Positions 12,469-29,249 of a stretch of 64,000 bases of DNA are shown in pieces. The stretch covers positions 23,726,007 to 23,790,006 of the forward strand of contig NC_083637.1 of assembly GCF_963576545.1 (NCBI RefSeq), in the 5' to 3' direction. Position 1 is the stretch's first letter, and each line of letters begins with the position of its first letter. The stretch is from Limanda limanda. Its lineage: Eukaryota > Chordata > Actinopteri > Pleuronectiformes > Pleuronectidae. The notes beneath the pieces are model-generated. The model was not told where the DNA came from, ran no database searches, and worked only from the letters and a program-made list of their open reading frames with translations. A program made the translations under genes and the position numbers.

Positions 12469-15400
12469 TCAGATATGGAGAGAGGAGAAAGGTTTCCGGG
12501 GAACTCCACAGTCTAGAATTTTCCCCGAGGGATGTTGTGGCGTTTCATTCATAAAGGGAGTGCTGTTCTCTTTTTCCTCCATTAGACCCCCGTAACAACT
12601 TCTACACACCGCCTGATATTTGTCCGCTCCGCCGATCACTTCCACCTACGGCACAAACAAACAAGAAATGTCCCGTTAGAAAAGTATTGAAAGACAGAAG
12701 AGGCAACTTTCTTTATCACATTGTCTGGAAATGCACCAAATCTACTTGCTCTTCACTTAAATGTGGGGAGGTTTGTGGCAGAGACACAATATCTCAATAA
12801 TGTTCAGTAATTATTTTACTCCTACAACTAAAAAAGAATTCAAAGTTAAATATAATCACTTTAGATATTAATTAAAAATATACATGGTCAGGTATTTCAG
12901 ATGAAAAAAACCTGCCCTTCAAATAAAAGCCTTTTTCAGACCCTCATATTAACATCTGTGAGAGAGATCTAATTATAAGAAGGAAACTAAAAGTGTGTTC
13001 ACATCTGGTATTAAAATGGGTCCTTATTGCATCTCAAGCAAGTATTTAAGGTGAGATCTGACTTCCCTGCTGTATGTATGGACAAACATAATCATAAGCC
13101 CTATTTGTGTGGTTTTACACAGTCTGACTATACAGATGTGTCTGTTGTCAAATCAATGTGCTGCAGTTTACAATGAAATAAAAACCCATCAGGAAAAAAA
13201 GTAGAAAATTGTTAAGTGGCAGTCAGTACATCACACGCACACAAAATGCATCAATACATGGGAAAATCTAAGAAGTTCATTGTCAAACTGTAGAGGGTCA
13301 AAGGACGTCAGCTGAGTAGGCGGTCCTTAATGTGGTCCAGGGTGCATTTGCATCAACACAGCTCAAAGAATGTGACCAGATTCAACCTGGAGCACCTCAA
13401 AATCAAGTGCTTGAATCCACAAATCACTTTTGGAGATTCAGGGGTAAACAGCGTTGCAGCCAGTCGACTCGAAGCGCCGTCATTTCCACCACAGGAACAG
13501 TATGGAGGCATTTAGTTTTGTTCTGTTGGTTTTTTTAACATTTGAAGAATTGGTTACCATTTACTTAAATTGGATTGGATTTGGCTGCAACGTTTTTTAC
13601 CCCCAGTGACCCCAAAAGTGGTGTGTAGATAATGAGTGAATATTAAGTTTTGGGTGAACTATCCCATTAAGCTGTCCACCTGTAATTGGATCATCCAAAT
13701 TAAACAGTTACAGCAGGTCTGAAAAGGGCCCAAATATTGTTCAGTTTATTGATGCCTCCTCACCTCCTTCTCTGCTCCTATCCTCTTGGTGTAGGCAGCT
13801 TCTCTGTAACACTGCATGCAGACAGCGTGGAGCTTCACCACGCTCTCTGCCAGAGGGACAAGATTCAGGATGTGTCCAAATGGCTGCAGGAATGCACAAG
13901 ACAGCAGGAAAACAGTCAGGTATAATTACATTACAAGGACAGAAAAGACACTATAGTGTGAAATAAGGAGCACATTGAGAGAGTTGAGGAGCTGCGCATG
14001 CAGATTGTTCGCAGTACATCCTCAAAAATGTTTGACATTTTGTTGTTTCTCAACCCATCGTGATAGTCCGTCTGACCCTCGAGCATCCACACAGTGTCTG
14101 TTTGTTAAGGAGAACCAGCATCACGCTGATGGGGAGACAAACAGGGACACTTACCTTTCTCTGGAAAGTTCCATCCAAGGCAGCTACAATGATTGTCTTT
14201 CCTAAATTGGCCATCTCCTCACAAAACTCCACCGTGTCTGGAAACTACAAGAACATAAAAAAGCACAGATTTAGTGGCCGACCTCCAAACACTTTGTTCT
14301 ATAGAAATATCTGTCTGATAAACACTGGATCTCAAGTTAAGACGAAGAATTTGTGACACACACACACACGGTTCCTCTAAATTAAAACTTTTCACAGGTC
14401 CAAAATAAAAACACGTTGTGTTCTTCCTGGAGGTGAAATGTTTCATCTGAAAAAAAGAACAGGGAAAATATAGAGTTCATATACTTACAAACTGTCCTTC
14501 ATCAACTCCAATGACAGAGGCTTTCAGTGCCAGAGACCTCACATCCCCCAGACTGTTGGCTGGTACAGCCTCCATTGTGTTTCTAAAAGATAGACAGGAT
14601 AAAGGTTAGATAATTGTGGATAAATGTTTCACACATTACTTCCTGCTTTTATACATATGAATAATATATCATAAGAAGCTACATAGTCTCACCACTAGTG
14701 GTCAGGTTTTGCTCAAGTTCATGGAGCAGATTGGTGAGAGACAATGCAATTTCCTCCTTTTTTTCTATCCAAATTTAACTTTAGAAAAGAGGGAAACGCT
14801 GTACATTTTCATCATAGGAACCCACCCCCCATAAATCCATTAATATCTTTTGGATCCAAACTTGGCTGCACGATTTTCTTCTCTCCTCTTTGTTCCATCA
14901 TTTGTAATTAGGTATGTGCAAAACAAAAATAGTCTCACATTGTTAGTAACAAGGCTTCTTTCCTATTGACTTCATTTGTACGTGTAGGTCTGTACATGTG
15001 AACAACTTAGTGAAATATAAACTTACTTGTCATGTGTAGCCATGCCTGTGTCACTGTATCGCTGGTCTTTGGCATATTTGATCACCAGGCAGTTGTACTG
15101 AGCTATCTGGAAGCGGCGCACTCTCCTCATCAGCTCAGTGCTGCAAAGTAAATGACAATCATTTTTTTAACTCCAGTAAAAAACCCATCCATGTATTGTG
15201 TTCATGAAAACACAACTTATATCAGCTCAGCTATGTGACAGTGGATCTCCAACACTGATTTCATTCTACTGTAGCTTTACAATCAACATTTTGTACCATG
15301 TTGAGTATGAAGTACAGAATCGGTATGAAGTGACATTAGAACCTTAGGTGTTAATATGGAAAGTGGACGAGCTGCACACTTTCTAACATCCGCTTCGTTC

Positions 15401-15837
15401 TGCTCCCAGTGATGGGAGTGGGTTCAACAAAGCAGATTTGGCGGGATGGTGAAGTCTGCGCGGTCTGTGTGGTTTTAACTTTACTCTTAAGGTTTGAACA
15501 TAAAGCGAGCAGCTAGCTCCACATGTACCGACACCTGGTGTTTTAACTTTGTGAATGAGTAACTCACCTTTTGCCTGAGAACATGGGACCGAAGATGACC
15601 TGCAGGAAACAGCACAGACAGTTCAGGTCGGTGGGTCTACAAGCACCGTGTTCATGCACATGCACAGTGACGTTAACATGAGCATCGTGCCCTGTTTGTT
15701 CCTCATGTAAATACTGGTAGTTTGACTAAATGTTGACATGTTTCACACAATGACGTGAAAGTGACACGAACCTGAATCTGTCCCCGGGCTTTCCTCGGTG
15801 AGGTTGGAAGAACTCTCGGGAAATCCACACAGTCCAT
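12469..15837 (-). CDS. tk1: Thymidine kinase 1, cytosolic, seven coding exons
   Basis: Coding exons on the minus strand are 15837-15772, 15599-15568, 15140-15027, 14582-14489, 14244-14155, 13883-13764 and 12645-12469, giving 230 residues (human TK1 has 234). The enzyme phosphorylates thymidine to dTMP in the S-phase salvage pathway and is active as a tetramer. The P-loop GPMFSGKS is at residues 26-33, split by an intron. VDEGQFFPD carries the catalytic glutamate at about 99. [11 protein letters not shown] follows. The zinc-binding cysteine pairs are VCMQC (154, 157) and VCRSC (186, 189). A KEN box at 197-199 matches the APC/C-Cdh1 degron of the mammalian enzyme. The start [22 protein letters not shown] aligns with the human N-terminus. 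It is head-to-head with afmid, as in mammals. Confidence 0.97.
13430..13674 (-). mobile_element. TTAA-ended MITE family B (AGGGATAGTTCACCC), copy in tk1 intron
   Basis: On the minus strand this copy begins TTAATGGGATAGTTCACCC (ending near 13669 on the plus strand). It contains 'caccacaggaacagtatgg' and 'ggctgcaacg' blocks that reappear at 42275-42380. It lies in the tk1 intron between exons 6 and 7. The (TTAA)-AGGGATAGTTCACCC terminus is a very common non-autonomous DNA element end in teleosts. Confidence 0.65.
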
Positions 15838-16913
15838 TTCTATGAAAGGTTTAAATATCAATAAAGATGCCAACAATAAAAATAAGAGTATAGCTGCTGT
15901 TGTGTTGCTCTCTCAGAAGCAGCAGCTCAGAAACAATAAGTTGAATGTGGCGCGCCTGCAGCTATCCGCGGTTGTTTTATACCGGAAATGAATTCGACCA
16001 ATGCACGTACAGGAAACAGAAACAAAGTTCCGCCTCTACTTGGGCAGGAAGGTTATTGATTGGTTAGGATTAGGGCACAATGTGAGGGTAAGCCAATCAG
16101 AGGGAGGAAAGGGGCGGGACTCTTTTCACCCATGGCGGGGAAAGTAGCCCGCCTTTACAACCAATCAGATGTGTGATAGCAGCGTGATGGTGCCACCCTC
16201 GACCAATCGGAGCACAGAGTACTGGACAGGCGTGTGTGTTTGGCTCTCTGAGTGGTTTGAAGCGAACAGCTGCAGCTCTCGTTCATTCGAACATTGCGCG
16301 AAAACTGACATCAAACCTCCTCACATGATGAAGACACAGCGGTCCTGTGCATGTGGGGGGGACACCTGTCATCCGCTATGTTCTGTGTCTTTACAACACA
16401 ATGCAGAGACAAGTCCTTATTAGAGCTCAACAGGGAGATTTGCTGTGATGCAGCAGCAAAGGTGACAAACAAACAACAGACATCAGAAAAAATAAACAAG
16501 GAACGAACACAAGGAAATAAAAAGAATACAAATAAACCTGTCTACTGGATGCCTCAATGTCCTATGGGGAAATCATTACCATGGGCAGCCCGACCAACCA
16601 CAGGCCACTGCGCCTGCGCGTCTCCAGAGGCAGGGGGCAAACGAGTAACTTGTGTTTACTCAGTAACAGAGTTTTGAATGAACCGAGCAGCTCAGGACAG
16701 ACAGAGCTGGTGGTGGTGGGGGGAGTTTCCGGTCACTTGGCATGTGCACTGTGCTGCAGGTTGACTGTGCAAAGTGTAAGGTCCAGGTGTTCAGTCAAAC
16801 CACCACCAGCAGCACCAGCAGCACCAGTAGCTCCACCAGGCACCGAGCACAGCTGGGTGGTTGTATCCGTCAGCACTCTCCTTGTGATTTAAACCACTTC
16901 AAGCGATTAAACA
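15838..16913. promoter_or_regulatory. Divergent tk1-afmid promoter region with five CCAAT boxes
   Basis: The 1.1 kb between the tk1 and afmid start codons holds five CCAAT/ATTGG boxes (15998, 16059, 16093, 16161, 16203). Four have NF-Y-quality flanks: AACCAATCAAT, AGCCAATCAG, AACCAATCAG and GACCAATCGG. A GC box GGGGCGGG lies near 16110, an E2F-like GCGCGAAA at 16296-16303 and an NRF-1-like TGCGCCTGCGCG at about 16609. CCAAT boxes and E2F sites are the known basis of S-phase control of mammalian TK1. Here the cluster lies 160-370 bp from the tk1 ATG. Ranking the sites by function is inference. No further gene is supported here; the ORFs at 16169-16892 are chance. Confidence 0.7.
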
Positions 16914-21548
<4,635 letters not shown>

Positions 21549-23220
21549 GGTGTCTTCGATCCGTCATCTAATATGAACATACCGCCGAATGAACACACAC
21601 CCACCAATAATATATAATAATATGCATTATTTAATTATCTCGCACTGTGGTAAATGTACAATCTATCCACTTTGAATGATTAAGACTAATATGGCACAGA
21701 TTGTTTTGAAGGTTTCTTGATGGTTTCATTGTTTTTGCTGAACTTTGTTCGCGGTAGTTACTGTGCTCAGAAAATGTCCTAAATAGGCTCAATGGGTCCA
21801 AACCACATTAACATATAGTAAAGACATTGTGTGCCTCACGCTGAATCACTTCAAGGACGGTGAATCAATCATAGAACTGATAAACCTGCTGATTTGTAAA
21901 CAGTGACAATCTACAGCACGACTTGATGTCCTCAGAAAGGACAATCACAGCTTAACGACAAACCCTCCAAAGTGAATGAATCTTTTTACTGCAGCCTCCA
22001 CAGTGATGATATGTTACACAGAGACTGTTAATGTGTCATCCACAAATGGTTAAATATTGATAAAGAAAACTATATATTTGCACTTTTTATTTTACATTAA
22101 TGAAGTAGCAGAGTACTGATATCAAAAGAGACATATCTTTAAAAGAAATGTGAATAACTGATGCACATTGTTACGTCCTGCCCTCATTATAGCATCTTTA
22201 TTAATCCTTTGCATCATTGTTTATACAATGTTCTGTTAATCATCACTGTAGATTATTGAGAATAATCACAATAAATGCTTTATTTGTGAACTTGTGTTGG
22301 CAGTTGTTTATGTATTTGATGCACTCATTTTCTAATGTATAATCTAGTCACATGTTACATATCGTCTCCAAATATGCCACAGAACTATTTCCCCTTATTA
22401 TAGCTTCATTATCTTTATTTGAAAAAGCTGTGCAAGTCATACGAATGACGACTCTAATGTTTAATAACGTTTTTGACAGATAAGACTCATTGGAGATACA
22501 TTTTCATCACTGGAACCCTTATTTCAGGTTTGTGTAATAATAAACAGCAGACTGGAACCATAGGGACCATTAGCAGGTAGGGTGAAAGGGTCATGGCCTG
22601 ATGGCTCGTTCCCTGTTCTTCTCAGAGAAAGTAAGATTACCCTTAACATTTATCTCAGCTATGAACTTAGTCAGTAGAAGTGCACTGTTGGTTACAGAGT
22701 GGCTTTGCCTCTGCAATGCTAAAATAAGACAATCCTGTATTCATCTCATTTCGGGGAAAGTTTTGTTACAGCAACAAGTTCAAATAAATTCAATGTTATT
22801 TGTATTGCAAAAAATCTCAACATTCCTTATGCACTATCTCAAGTCTCCTTAGATTGTCATTACAGAGACCCAACAGTTCCTACAATGAACACAGACTTGG
22901 CGATTGTGGTAAGAGAAAACAGGCGAAGCCTCCAGCAGAACCAGATTCAGTGTGTTTGACCATCTGCTGCTTTCAGCAATGGATGGTAAAATTAGAAACA
23001 TCAGTAAAAGTAATAAATATCTAATAATATAAGTGTGTGTAATGCATGCCATACATATTATACAGTGTGAAACGAGTTTATTTCAGGATTGCACTTAAGA
23101 TATATTGAATTTGCACAGATGGAATATGAGTATTACAGTTAGATGAGTCAGAGCTTAGTGAGAGAGATATGATGCGTGCTGCTGCTGAGGTTCATTCTAC
23201 TCGGGTGTAGCTTTTGACAG
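21549..23220 (+). other. afmid 3'UTR and afmid-cant1 intergenic stretch
   Basis: After the afmid stop the sequence is AT-rich. The 3'UTR probably ends after AATAAA at 22270-22275. From about 22300 to 23220 I see no coding, RNA-gene or repeat signal. Confidence 0.4.
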
Positions 23221-23229
23221 TGTGTATTT

Positions 23230-23390
23230 TCACAGTATATTCAGTAGCTTTAGACAGCGACATCAGCTGATCGGGTCCACGCAGCTCATACAGTCCACGG
23301 TCTCCAGGCAGGAGGAGCTAGCGGAGAGAAGCCGCCGACAGCACCGGTCCATCAGTGGAGCCGAGCCGAGCAGAGGAGCCTCTCCCCCAG
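23230..23390 (+). other. Probable cant1 5' untranslated exon
   Basis: A GC-rich block with a strong donor (CCCCCAG|GTGAGAAG, exon end 23390) lies about 3.9 kb upstream of the first cant1 coding exon, which itself begins at an acceptor (TTTCCAG|ATCC, 27265). The cant1 coding exon therefore needs at least one upstream untranslated exon, and this is the best candidate for a first exon. A second candidate donor is GCCCGAG|GTGAGTG (exon end 24077). Both assignments are inference and need transcript data. Confidence 0.45.
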
Positions 23391-26067
23391 GTGAGAAGCA
23401 CGAAGCCTGCACACGACACCCAGGGAAGACCCGGGTTCACGGTCACTTCAGCTAACAGCTAGTAGCTTTAGCGCCGCTAGCCTGTCAAAGGTTAGCGCTA
23501 GCAGGCTCGAGTTGCTAGCAGGTGTTAGCCACACGGCTAACACCCCCAAACATTAACCCCGCTTGTTTGTATTTCTCGTTAATGATTCGCTAACGGTCTC
23601 ATTCTCAAGTGTGTCGGTGTTGAATGCTTTGACTTCAACCAGAGGAAAGTGGTGAACAGTTCTCAGGGTTAAACTTGTTGTGTTTGTGAAGCAGCAGCCG
23701 GTCAAAGTTTGTTGGGTCCCTGCCTCCGTGGCTGGGGGTCCCACACAGGGAGCAGCGGATCGAGACCCCATTATTAACTCATATCTCAATGAGGTCCCGT
23801 TACTGCCGTGGCCTTCGATTTCAGCGTAACTCATCCAGTTGGGAAACTTGATCTGCTGTAATGGAGAGAACTAGGGAGGAGACTGGTTGAGAGAGACATA
23901 GACCAGTTCTTCGCGTGGGACAGAGACAGACGCGGGGCTGCTGGGACGTGGAGTTCTTCACGGGATGCGTGACAAGGAGAAAGGGGCCGGATGGGAACAG
24001 CGCGTCCAGTTTGTTTAGTAAACTCTCTGCCCGGAAGAACCAAACAAGGCGTGGGACGTCCCCGGTCCAAGCCCGAGGTGAGTGACCCAACTACCTGTTG
24101 TGTGATCGGTCCATCCTCTGAGTTGGGAACAAACAAGAAGCGTGTTGACTTATTCTTGTTGTACTCCCAGTTGCACGCACCCTGGGGATAAGAGGAGGGG
24201 TGGGGGGGTGGATCATTGATGTGGGACGGAGACTCAGGGACGCGCAGAGTTCATTATGCGAGGCGATCAGAGGAGAGCGGCGCCATGGTCACAGCGGGTT
24301 CAGTGGAGAAGAGGCGAAGGAAGGGTGAATACTGACAGTCTTCATACAGTCAGCCACACAGACAGGAGGGGGGGCGTACAATAGTGACAGTAAGGGCATT
24401 GTGTGTTTGACATGCGTGTTACATAGATTGCTTGTTAGCTGATGAGGCTGAACTTCCTGATGAAGAGGCAGAGAGGGGGGGAAAGTATGTGATGTCAGGC
24501 TGTGTGTTCCACTTCGTTAATACTGAATCACAACCGTTTGCTTCCTCACACATTATAGAGCATTCTTTTCTCTGTCTTGATCCTTTTTTCACTGATGCTG
24601 TTGTGGCATTTATTTGTTGGTTTTGCTGAATTGGGAAGATTGATCTGTGGTATAACATAAGTGCTCTGCCAAACCCAGGCCCGCCTACATGTTGCTTCAG
24701 CTCCACCATCAATGTTGCTCAAGATTAAGACTGCATTCATTACAGTAGTGTCTTCATGTCACGTTATGTTGCAGCCATAAGTTTCAGGCTCAAGCAATCA
24801 TGTGTAATTGCTGAGGAAGTGGTTCACCTTTGGAGGAAAATAGTTTTTTTGAACCTTGAGCATAATTAAAGGCTGTTTGTGCTGCATTTTCGGTTTGAGA
24901 ATATGACTATAATTTTCTTAAATATTTAATATGTAACACTTCACTGTCTAGAATGAGTTTGTTATTTTCTACTGTACTTATAAAGAATAGTTGAAAATCC
25001 TGATGACAGTATCCGGTTCAGTCTTTAAACTTATTATTATTGACTTAAATTGTTTTTTTTGTAGTATGGTAATTGTTTTGGCCATATGGTCAATCCATAT
25101 GCTTCATGTAAGTTTATTTTATTTACAACAAGGGAGGTCATGCTTTGTGATGTGTTTAACTATGTTTTACAAGTGATGCTAAGTTTTGTCTGTAAAATGA
25201 TATGAACTGGAGAACACCGTATTATGTGGCTCACTACAGGTGAGCTCAACCTATGCCAACACCGGATCACAGTTACTGTACCAGTCGGTTGCCCTTGACG
25301 ACACAAAGGTTGAGGGTTACCTTGGTGTTCAGAGTCTCCCAAAACAAGCATGTATCTCGTATTTCAGTGGGCCGGGCGTCTGATGGCGTGTCATCCCAGC
25401 CCTATTACATAAACCTGAAGTATTTTGAAGGGCCTGTTTGTAACTCAAGTGAATGTAGACAACATCTTCTTTAAACACACAGAACCAAAGATCACATGTT
25501 AGTTAGTATATTAGTGTGAGTTTGTGAATTTCTGCATTTGTTCAGCACACTTTTAGATTTGGACTTTTGCTTCTCCTGGATTCAGGCTTGACACAAATTA
25601 TTCATTACACAAGACTCCAACAGACATGTGAGGTGTCAAACTCATGCTTAAGTACAAGGCAGAATTATGGGAGTAGACGACAAGTGGAGGCGGTCTTTAT
25701 TTCACATACAGGGGCTCAACTCTGATTTCACACTATGAGGAAGTAAAATGTTGGGTTATTTAATCCCTACACTAATAACATGCAGTTATAATATCTAAAG
25801 ACCATTTTTGTACCTAAGTAGGACAAATTATTTAGCATCAAAATCCAAATAGAGCAGGGTTCATTTATCATCCTGTGGAAGTATGACGACCCGGCTTCGT
25901 ACTCGGTTTGCATATTAAGAGGTTCTGCTTGAACATCACAACAAAGCCCTGTTGTGAAGAGAGAACAATAAACAAGAGCCTATTTTCAGGGATCTTACTT
26001 CTCCGTTGCTACGCCGGATTTCTGTCAGTTGGATTTTAAAGAGAGAAATTGGAGTGTCTGCCTGCAG

Positions 26068-26197
26068 GGCTCCTCTTTTGTGTGCATTTCGTGTCCTGAG
26101 AGTGGAGCCTGCACCTCAGACAAACTGCCAGAGGAGCCCTGCAGGTAGAGAACCTGTATGAGCTCAGTGTGGAGCTGAAGAGGAAAATGAAAACCAG
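26068..26197 (+). other. Possible internal 5'UTR exon of cant1
   Basis: A 130 bp block bounded by CTGCCTGCAG| and AAAACCAG|GTGAGCCC looks like an internal exon. Joined to the cant1 coding exon at 27265 it would make a short uORF (ATG AAA ACC AGA TCC AGG CCA TGA) that crosses the splice junction, ahead of the true start at 27330. Support is splice-site pattern only. Confidence 0.35.
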
Positions 26198-26439
26198 GTG
26201 AGCCCAGTGGCTGTGTGGAACTGTTTAGTGTAATGGGTAGAGAGTGTGAAAGGTAAATAGACAGTTAATAACCCAAATGCATATGTTCTTGAAGGTCAGG
26301 GGTGTCTAGCTACCTAATGTTATAACTGCCTCTGCCTTTTTACATCACAACCTATGGTAAATGAACACCTAATAAAAAAAGCCCTCCTGCCCTCTCTGTG
26401 TGCCTGTCATTCAGGGTGCACATGAGAATCCCAACCAAC

Positions 26440-26951
26440 TTAAAGCAACACTATGTACAGTAACCCTTACTGAGCAACAGCGCCTCCTGCAGCCACACAG
26501 TGATTCATTCCGTTGGGCTCCATGTCCAAAGTCATTAAATTGTTTTCATGTGGATAAAAATCAATGTGTTGAGCTCTGACTGTAGTCGCACTCACTGAAC
26601 TGAAATTCAACTGAATGGTGGATATTACCCATGATCCCCAGCTTCCCGAACCAGAAGAGCTGTTGCTGTAATAAATACACCAACTATGTTTAGAATATTT
26701 AAAAAGTTTCCTCACTGAATATCGGCGATAAACGCTGGTTTTTAAATACTTGAGTCTTTTTTGACTGACCGCATTACTCTCGAGCTTGCCGTGTCGGATT
26801 CTGGCAATCCAAGCTCATTTGTCAGTCAGTTACGAATTCTCGCAGGAGATCACAGACATGTGTTGGTGGCACCATTCTCAAGTCAGTTTTCTATCAAACT
26901 AAATTTGAAACAGATTTTTCAAGGTAAAAAAGTAGTATAGTGTTACTTTAA
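26440..26951. mobile_element. TTAA-ended MITE family C in cant1 5' intron
   Basis: The 512 bp element begins TTAAAGCAACACTATGTA and ends with the near-inverse TAGTATAGTGTTACTTTAA. Its ends form an imperfect 18 bp inverted repeat bracketed by TTAA. It contains no transposase. Confidence 0.7.
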
Positions 26952-27329
26952 TGATCCTTAACATTCCACACTAATGTCAAAGTAGTGTGTAGAAGTGTAA
27001 TCAACGTGTAATCAACCATGCAGTATTGTGCAACAAACTTATTTTTTCTCTTAAAATAAATAAAGAACCAATTAGTATACCATTAAAGTACCACATTAAT
27101 AAGTAGAATCAGTAAGACTGTAGTACTTTAAAAATTATCTTAGAGGTCATGGTTTAACCTAGCTGTTTTCTCAATGAAGTAAAAGAGATGCAGTTCTCTC
27201 TCCCTTAAAACCACATCCTCCATCATGCCTTTTGCCTGATCTTTTTCTCCCTTGTTCTTTCCAGATCCAGGCCATGATAGTCATCAGCCCAAGTCTACGC
27301 CTGATGTCGAGAATGAAGACAACTCTTCC

Positions 27330-29249
27330 ATGACCTCCTTCGGTGTGGCCGTCCGAGGCCTCCCTCTGGCCTTGGCGTCCATGACACAAGCTGCCGCCTC
27401 TGACTCACGCTTTCACCCAAAATGGCGGGCGATCACTTTGGTGACCCTGCTGGGATTAGTGCTCATATTGTACCTGCACCTGACGGTAGGGGACAGAGAC
27501 ACTCCTACCAGAGGTTACTATCGCAACAGGGCTCACAATTTGGAACTGTACAGAGAGGGTCAGGATGACATCTTCAAGGACGCTAACAGACAAACTGGCC
27601 GTGGCCTTGATGGCCGTCAGAAAAGGGAAAAACCTTACAATGACACTTATCCTTTAAGTCCACCCGAGAAGACAAGCAAAGGCATCCGGTACCGCATAGG
27701 TGTGATCGCAGACCTGGACACAGCATCACGCAGCTCTAAGGCTCAGACGTGGTTCAGCTACATGAAAAGAGGATATCTGACAGTCTCAGAGAGCGCAGAC
27801 AGACTGCAGGTGGAGTGGGACGCGGAGACCGTCACCCTGGAGAGTCATCTGGCTGAGAAAGGACGAGGTATATGGTCTTGTCAATTTATAAGCTATATTC
27901 TGGGTATATGTTAATGTGTTCAAATCAATGTGTGAGTAATCTAATTTCATTTGACTATATCCTGCTGCAGGAATGGAGCTGTCGGAGCTTGTGGCATTCA
28001 ACGGGCATCTGTACACTGTAGATGACCGTACAGGTGTGGTGTACAGGATCGAGGGAAACCAGGCTATTCCCTGGGTCATATTAACTGACGGCGATGGGTC
28101 AGTGTCCAAAGGTCAGTGTCCAGTTGGCATCTAGAGTATTGCTTCTCCTCAGCAGCATAAATTTGGTAGAGAGCTTACAACTGAACGACAAGCAAAGTTA
28201 AGCTTTCTTTAACTGGGAAAAATATAGTTGGCACTAAATAACTTTAAAATGTTGACGGTAATTTCCGCGGTGATCCACATGCCTCCTCACAGATCTTTAC
28301 TTTCCTGTGTGTGCAGGGTTCAAAGCAGAATGGCTGGCAGTGAAGGACGAGCACCTGTACGTTGGTGGCCTGGGGAAAGAGTGGACCACGGCCACTGGAG
28401 TAATTGTCAACAACAACCCAGAGTGGGTGAAAGTTGTTGGCTACCATGGCGACGTGGAGCATCAGAACTGGGTACCACACTACAATGCACTGCGGAGTGC
28501 GGCAGGAATCCAACCACCAGGTGCTGACAGATGGTTTTTGTTTCCACTTCATAATCTTATCTATCAATTTAAAATTGCCAAGTAAGGCATGATGTAATGC
28601 AGAGTGACAGAAAAATGTAAACTGACTGGAGTGTGCAGTTTGGATCTACTTTAAGAGAAAAAATATCAAGCAGTTGATTTAATGATTTCTCGATATCAGC
28701 GACAACCCTCCTGCTTGTGAACAAAAATGACATATCATATAGAACCCATCTTATTTTAAATACACTTTCTACAGTTTTTAGCAAGTTGTCTTAAAAAACT
28801 TAGAAAGCTCAGAGAAATGAAAGCTTTCAATTGCACACAATCAGCTCCCATTCATTCTGTTGCTTCTCACTTCTACAGGCTACCTTATCCACGAATCCGC
28901 ATCGTGGAGCGAGCGTCTCCGGCGCTGGTTCTTCCTCCCTCGCCGTGCCAGCCACGAGCACTACGATGAGGTGGCAGACGAGCGGCGTGCCACCAACCTC
29001 CTGCTGTCCTGCCCGGCAGACTTCAGCCACATGAGTGTACGGCACGTCGGACCGCTCAACCCCACCCACGGCTTCTCCTCCTTTAAATTTGTCCCAGACA
29101 CGGACGATCAGATCATTCTGGCCCTAAAGTCCGAGGAGGACGCGGGCAGGATCGCCACCTACATCATCGCGCTCACACTTGACGGTCGCGTGCTGATGCC
29201 CGAGACAAAGATCGGGGACGTGAAGTATGAAGGGCTTGAGTTTATTTGA
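27330..29249 (+). CDS. cant1: Calcium-activated nucleotidase 1 (apyrase family), four coding exons
   Basis: Coding segments are 27330-27867 (exon begins at 27265), 27971-28111, 28317-28520 and 28879-29249, giving 417 residues (human 401). CANT1 is a calcium-dependent nucleoside diphosphatase (UDP, GDP) of the ER/Golgi lumen, important for proteoglycan synthesis. It is a type II membrane protein: a short cytosolic tail, a membrane anchor at about residues 36-55, then a five-bladed propeller. Nearly unbroken family matches are [123 protein letters not shown] and KYEGLEFI at the C-terminus. The start [18 protein letters not shown] aligns with an internal Met region of the human protein. An upstream in-frame extension has no ATG. 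Confidence 0.97.
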
